DNA from: Agapetus fuscipes
Taxonomy: Eukaryota; Arthropoda; Insecta; Trichoptera; Glossosomatidae
DNA: 64,000 nt
Assembly (NCBI GenBank): GCA_951799405.1
Contig: OX637343.1
Coordinates: 14,982,524-15,046,523 of the forward strand
Direction of reading: 5' to 3'
Program-made: the position numbers and the translations under genes
Shown: positions 62,287 to 64,000 of the stretch, one piece after another
Layout of the letters: every line of letters begins with the position of its first letter
How positions within the stretch are numbered: the first letter of the stretch is position 1
Notes under the pieces: generated by a model
Seen by the model: the letters and a program-made list of their open reading frames with translations, nothing else
Databases searched by the model: none
Told to the model about the DNA's origin: nothing

Positions 62287-63081
62287 AGCTGGAAATCAAT
62301 TGTTGTAATTTGTGAACTAATTTGTGTACAATAAATTATTGAAGTGAAAATAAATAATTGCAATTTAATTAATATAGTCTGCGGCTGGCATGCATAGATG
62401 TCATGACGTAACTTGCATACAGTGCGGCTGGCATCTATACATGTCATCGAAGTTCAAAGCTTTCCCTGACATCGGTGTTCAAATTTTTCAAACTTTTTTG
62501 TTGCTTACATGATAGGTACACTAATAAAATCTCATATTATATATATTTTGAAATATTCTTTCTCAAATATTTCGTCAGAACAGATCGATCTCTCGTCCCG
62601 CGCGTGTGTACCAATGTTTATAAATAAAATCCAAGCAAGTATACTCTATTCAGATAGGTATAACTGTTTACGTTTTTTGTTTTTTTTGTAAAATAACTAA
62701 TACATTTTTCTCTTTAGTGACGAGTATTTATGTGAGTAAAATAATTGTTTAAAACCTAATGGATATAAAATCTAGTTATAGAATGTGCGTATAATATATT
62801 TTTTTAAGTAGTATTGTTGTGATTTACTTGTTTTTATATAAAACAACAAGTGAAAACATGTGTTGAAAGTTTGTGATTTGTGTTCCTGGATAACTAATGA
62901 ATATACTTGTTTATAAATTTTGAAGTTTCATTAAGTAATTAAGGTAGGAAATCAATTTATGTTTAAAAAAATAGCCTTAAAAAAGTATTCCGTTCTGGCG
63001 GTGCGTATATAGCAAATAAATTCAGAATCGAAACGGTTAAAACATAACAATACATAGTAAAGAGGTTATTGATTCACTTAC
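62287..63081. other. AT-rich intronic sequence, nothing recognised
   Basis: GCGGCTGGCAT is directly repeated at 62371 and 62423, followed by ATAGATGTCATGACG and ATACATGTCATCG; this small duplication is the only structure noted. Confidence 0.4.
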
Positions 63082-63198
63082 CTGGTGAACAGCTCACGTG
63101 GTTTGCCACCATCGCAGCATATTTGGCAGGATCTGACACTATGGCCCACGGACTGAGACCAGAACCTGACATCAGTACTGCGCGGTGGAACAGGAGAC
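63082..63198 (-). CDS. Nlg: neuroligin exon (cholinesterase-like domain), first exon seen in window
   Basis: Internal coding exon of a neuroligin, a postsynaptic adhesion protein with a catalytically inactive cholinesterase-like ectodomain. The minus strand has acceptor CTCCAG before GTCTCC and donor CACCAG/GTAAGT. It starts two bases into a codon and ends after one base. The product reads LLFHRAVLMSGSGLSPWA and continues to a Cys in HVSCSP. This Cys should pair with the Cys of LLKCLR in the next exon, a disulfide conserved in the family. The neighbouring upstream exons, including the nucleophile-elbow region, lie beyond the window. Confidence 0.9.
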
Positions 63199-63248
63199 CT
63201 GGAGCAAAAGAAGATACAATATGTAGTTATCATCATGATTAAATTGTA

Positions 63249-63310
63249 CATAGAAGCTTTCACGGCCGGTTTTTATTGACATAACAATCCCTTTTTTCGG
63301 GCTATGTAGT
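63249..63310 (-). repeat. Penelope-like terminus scrap
   Basis: In reverse: CCGGCCGTGAAAGCTTCTA, the conserved end motif also seen in the FB-R and 37.9-kb elements. Confidence 0.4.
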
Positions 63311-63385
63311 CGTGGTCTAGTCAGACGTCATCACGATTAAACATCAGATCATCATTATTTATAAGGCAATTATCTAAAAAAAACT

Positions 63386-63700
63386 AAATCCAAGTTGCAA
63401 ATATTAAATGCATTCCCACAAGCAGACACGCATAATTTCGCGCTCACACATGCCGCATGTGGACCTACAATATAAAAACCCAATCTCAAATGAACATAGG
63501 CCCTGCAACTCTTGCCGACCTTCCCTGACACATTGGCAAAGTGAACCATTTTTTTCAGTATGGGTGGTCAGCCTCATACCAACCTATGAGTCAAGGAATA
63601 CAAGCAATTAATTACATCCAGTTATACAAACAAACAAACACTAATGAAAATTTATTCTTGGCCTTAGCCGCCTACATTACAGATCAGCCGCCATTTTTTT
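63386..63700 (-). mobile_element. Tail-B with LINE 3' leader
   Basis: Tail-B at 63386-63602, then on the minus strand upstream GGCGGCTGATCTGTAATGTA, as at 1023 and 50950. Confidence 0.7.
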
Positions 63701-63714
63701 CATCATTATTATCA

Positions 63715-63960
63715 TCGTAATCTTCTAAAGGCAGAGCCTTGTTGTGTCAGCCATTATTGTTTCTGCCTGTTGCCATCCTCTTGAGCTGCGAATACGAGGA
63801 GACATCCATGAGCCGCTTCACATCCTTGAAGTATGAAGTTCTTGGGTGACCTCTTGTTCGTCTTCCCAAGATTTTGCCTTTAAAGATGTTGTTCAGAAAG
63901 GTTCTATATCTAATTGAGTGCCCTATTACCTTGGCTTTTCTATTCAAAATGTGACTTGTA
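63715..63960 (-). mobile_element. LINE C-terminal fragment (RRTRGHPRTSY)
   Basis: Minus frame: LNRKAKVIGHSIRYRTFLNN, FKGKILGRRTRGHPRTSYFK, DVKRLMDVSSYSQLKRMA. Matches the C-terminal tail common to several LINE clades (xxxGRPRTSY..D....SY..LKR.A.DR..W), ending in a GATAATAATGATGA repeat. Confidence 0.75.
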
Positions 63961-64000
63961 AGAATAGCCTTTAGTCACCTATAAATACGGATTGCAGTCG

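Overview
The window is eukaryotic and most likely from an insect. It is AT-rich, intron-dominated DNA carrying one recognisable host gene, a neuroligin, read on the minus strand across nearly the whole 64 kb. Eight coding exons can be placed: 63082-63198, 57775-57900, 53852-54011, 51171-51383, 26029-26167, 15742-15896, 9974-10132 and 8409-9327. Every junction has an AG acceptor and a GT donor, and the reading frame carries through all seven introns (646 bp to 25 kb). Together they encode the second half of the cholinesterase-like ectodomain, the stalk, the single membrane segment and the cytoplasmic tail ending in ELRV. The N-terminal exons lie beyond position 64000. The protein resembles insect neuroligins, but the sequence alone does not fix the species.

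Everything else is mostly transposable-element debris. (1) SINE-A has a tRNA-like head and occurs with two different 3' tails; two copies carry an extra 5S rRNA-derived head. (2) Tail-B is about 40 copies of a roughly 250-bp sequence that appears to be the 3' end of a LINE. (3) SINE-C and SINE-D are two further families with tRNA-like promoter boxes. (4) Pieces of several LINE groups: CR1/L2-like, Jockey-like, RTE-like, and tails with a GRPR..W motif. (5) Solo LTRs have TGTTACGAAC ends. (6) Small inverted-repeat DNA elements, two of them with clean TAA target duplications. (7) FB-R is a fold-back retroposon with 12-14 bp target-site duplications that encloses a hammerhead-ribozyme-like motif.

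Region by region: 1-8258 lies downstream of the stop codon and holds an AT-rich block, a 5S/tRNA composite SINE, a CR1/L2 fragment and nested SINE and MITE copies. 8259-15896 holds the last three exons and a 226-bp near-perfect hairpin. 15897-26028 is an intron with a heat-shock-type promoter signature near 24.3 kb. 26168-51170 is the 25-kb intron, with a hAT-like element carrying GC-richer cargo, a 2-kb tandem duplication whose junction contains a 115-bp copied insert, and many nested repeats. 51171-64000 holds four exons separated by a Jockey-like LINE, MITEs and more Tail-B copies. No tRNA gene, functional rRNA gene, CRISPR array, operon or viral gene was found.
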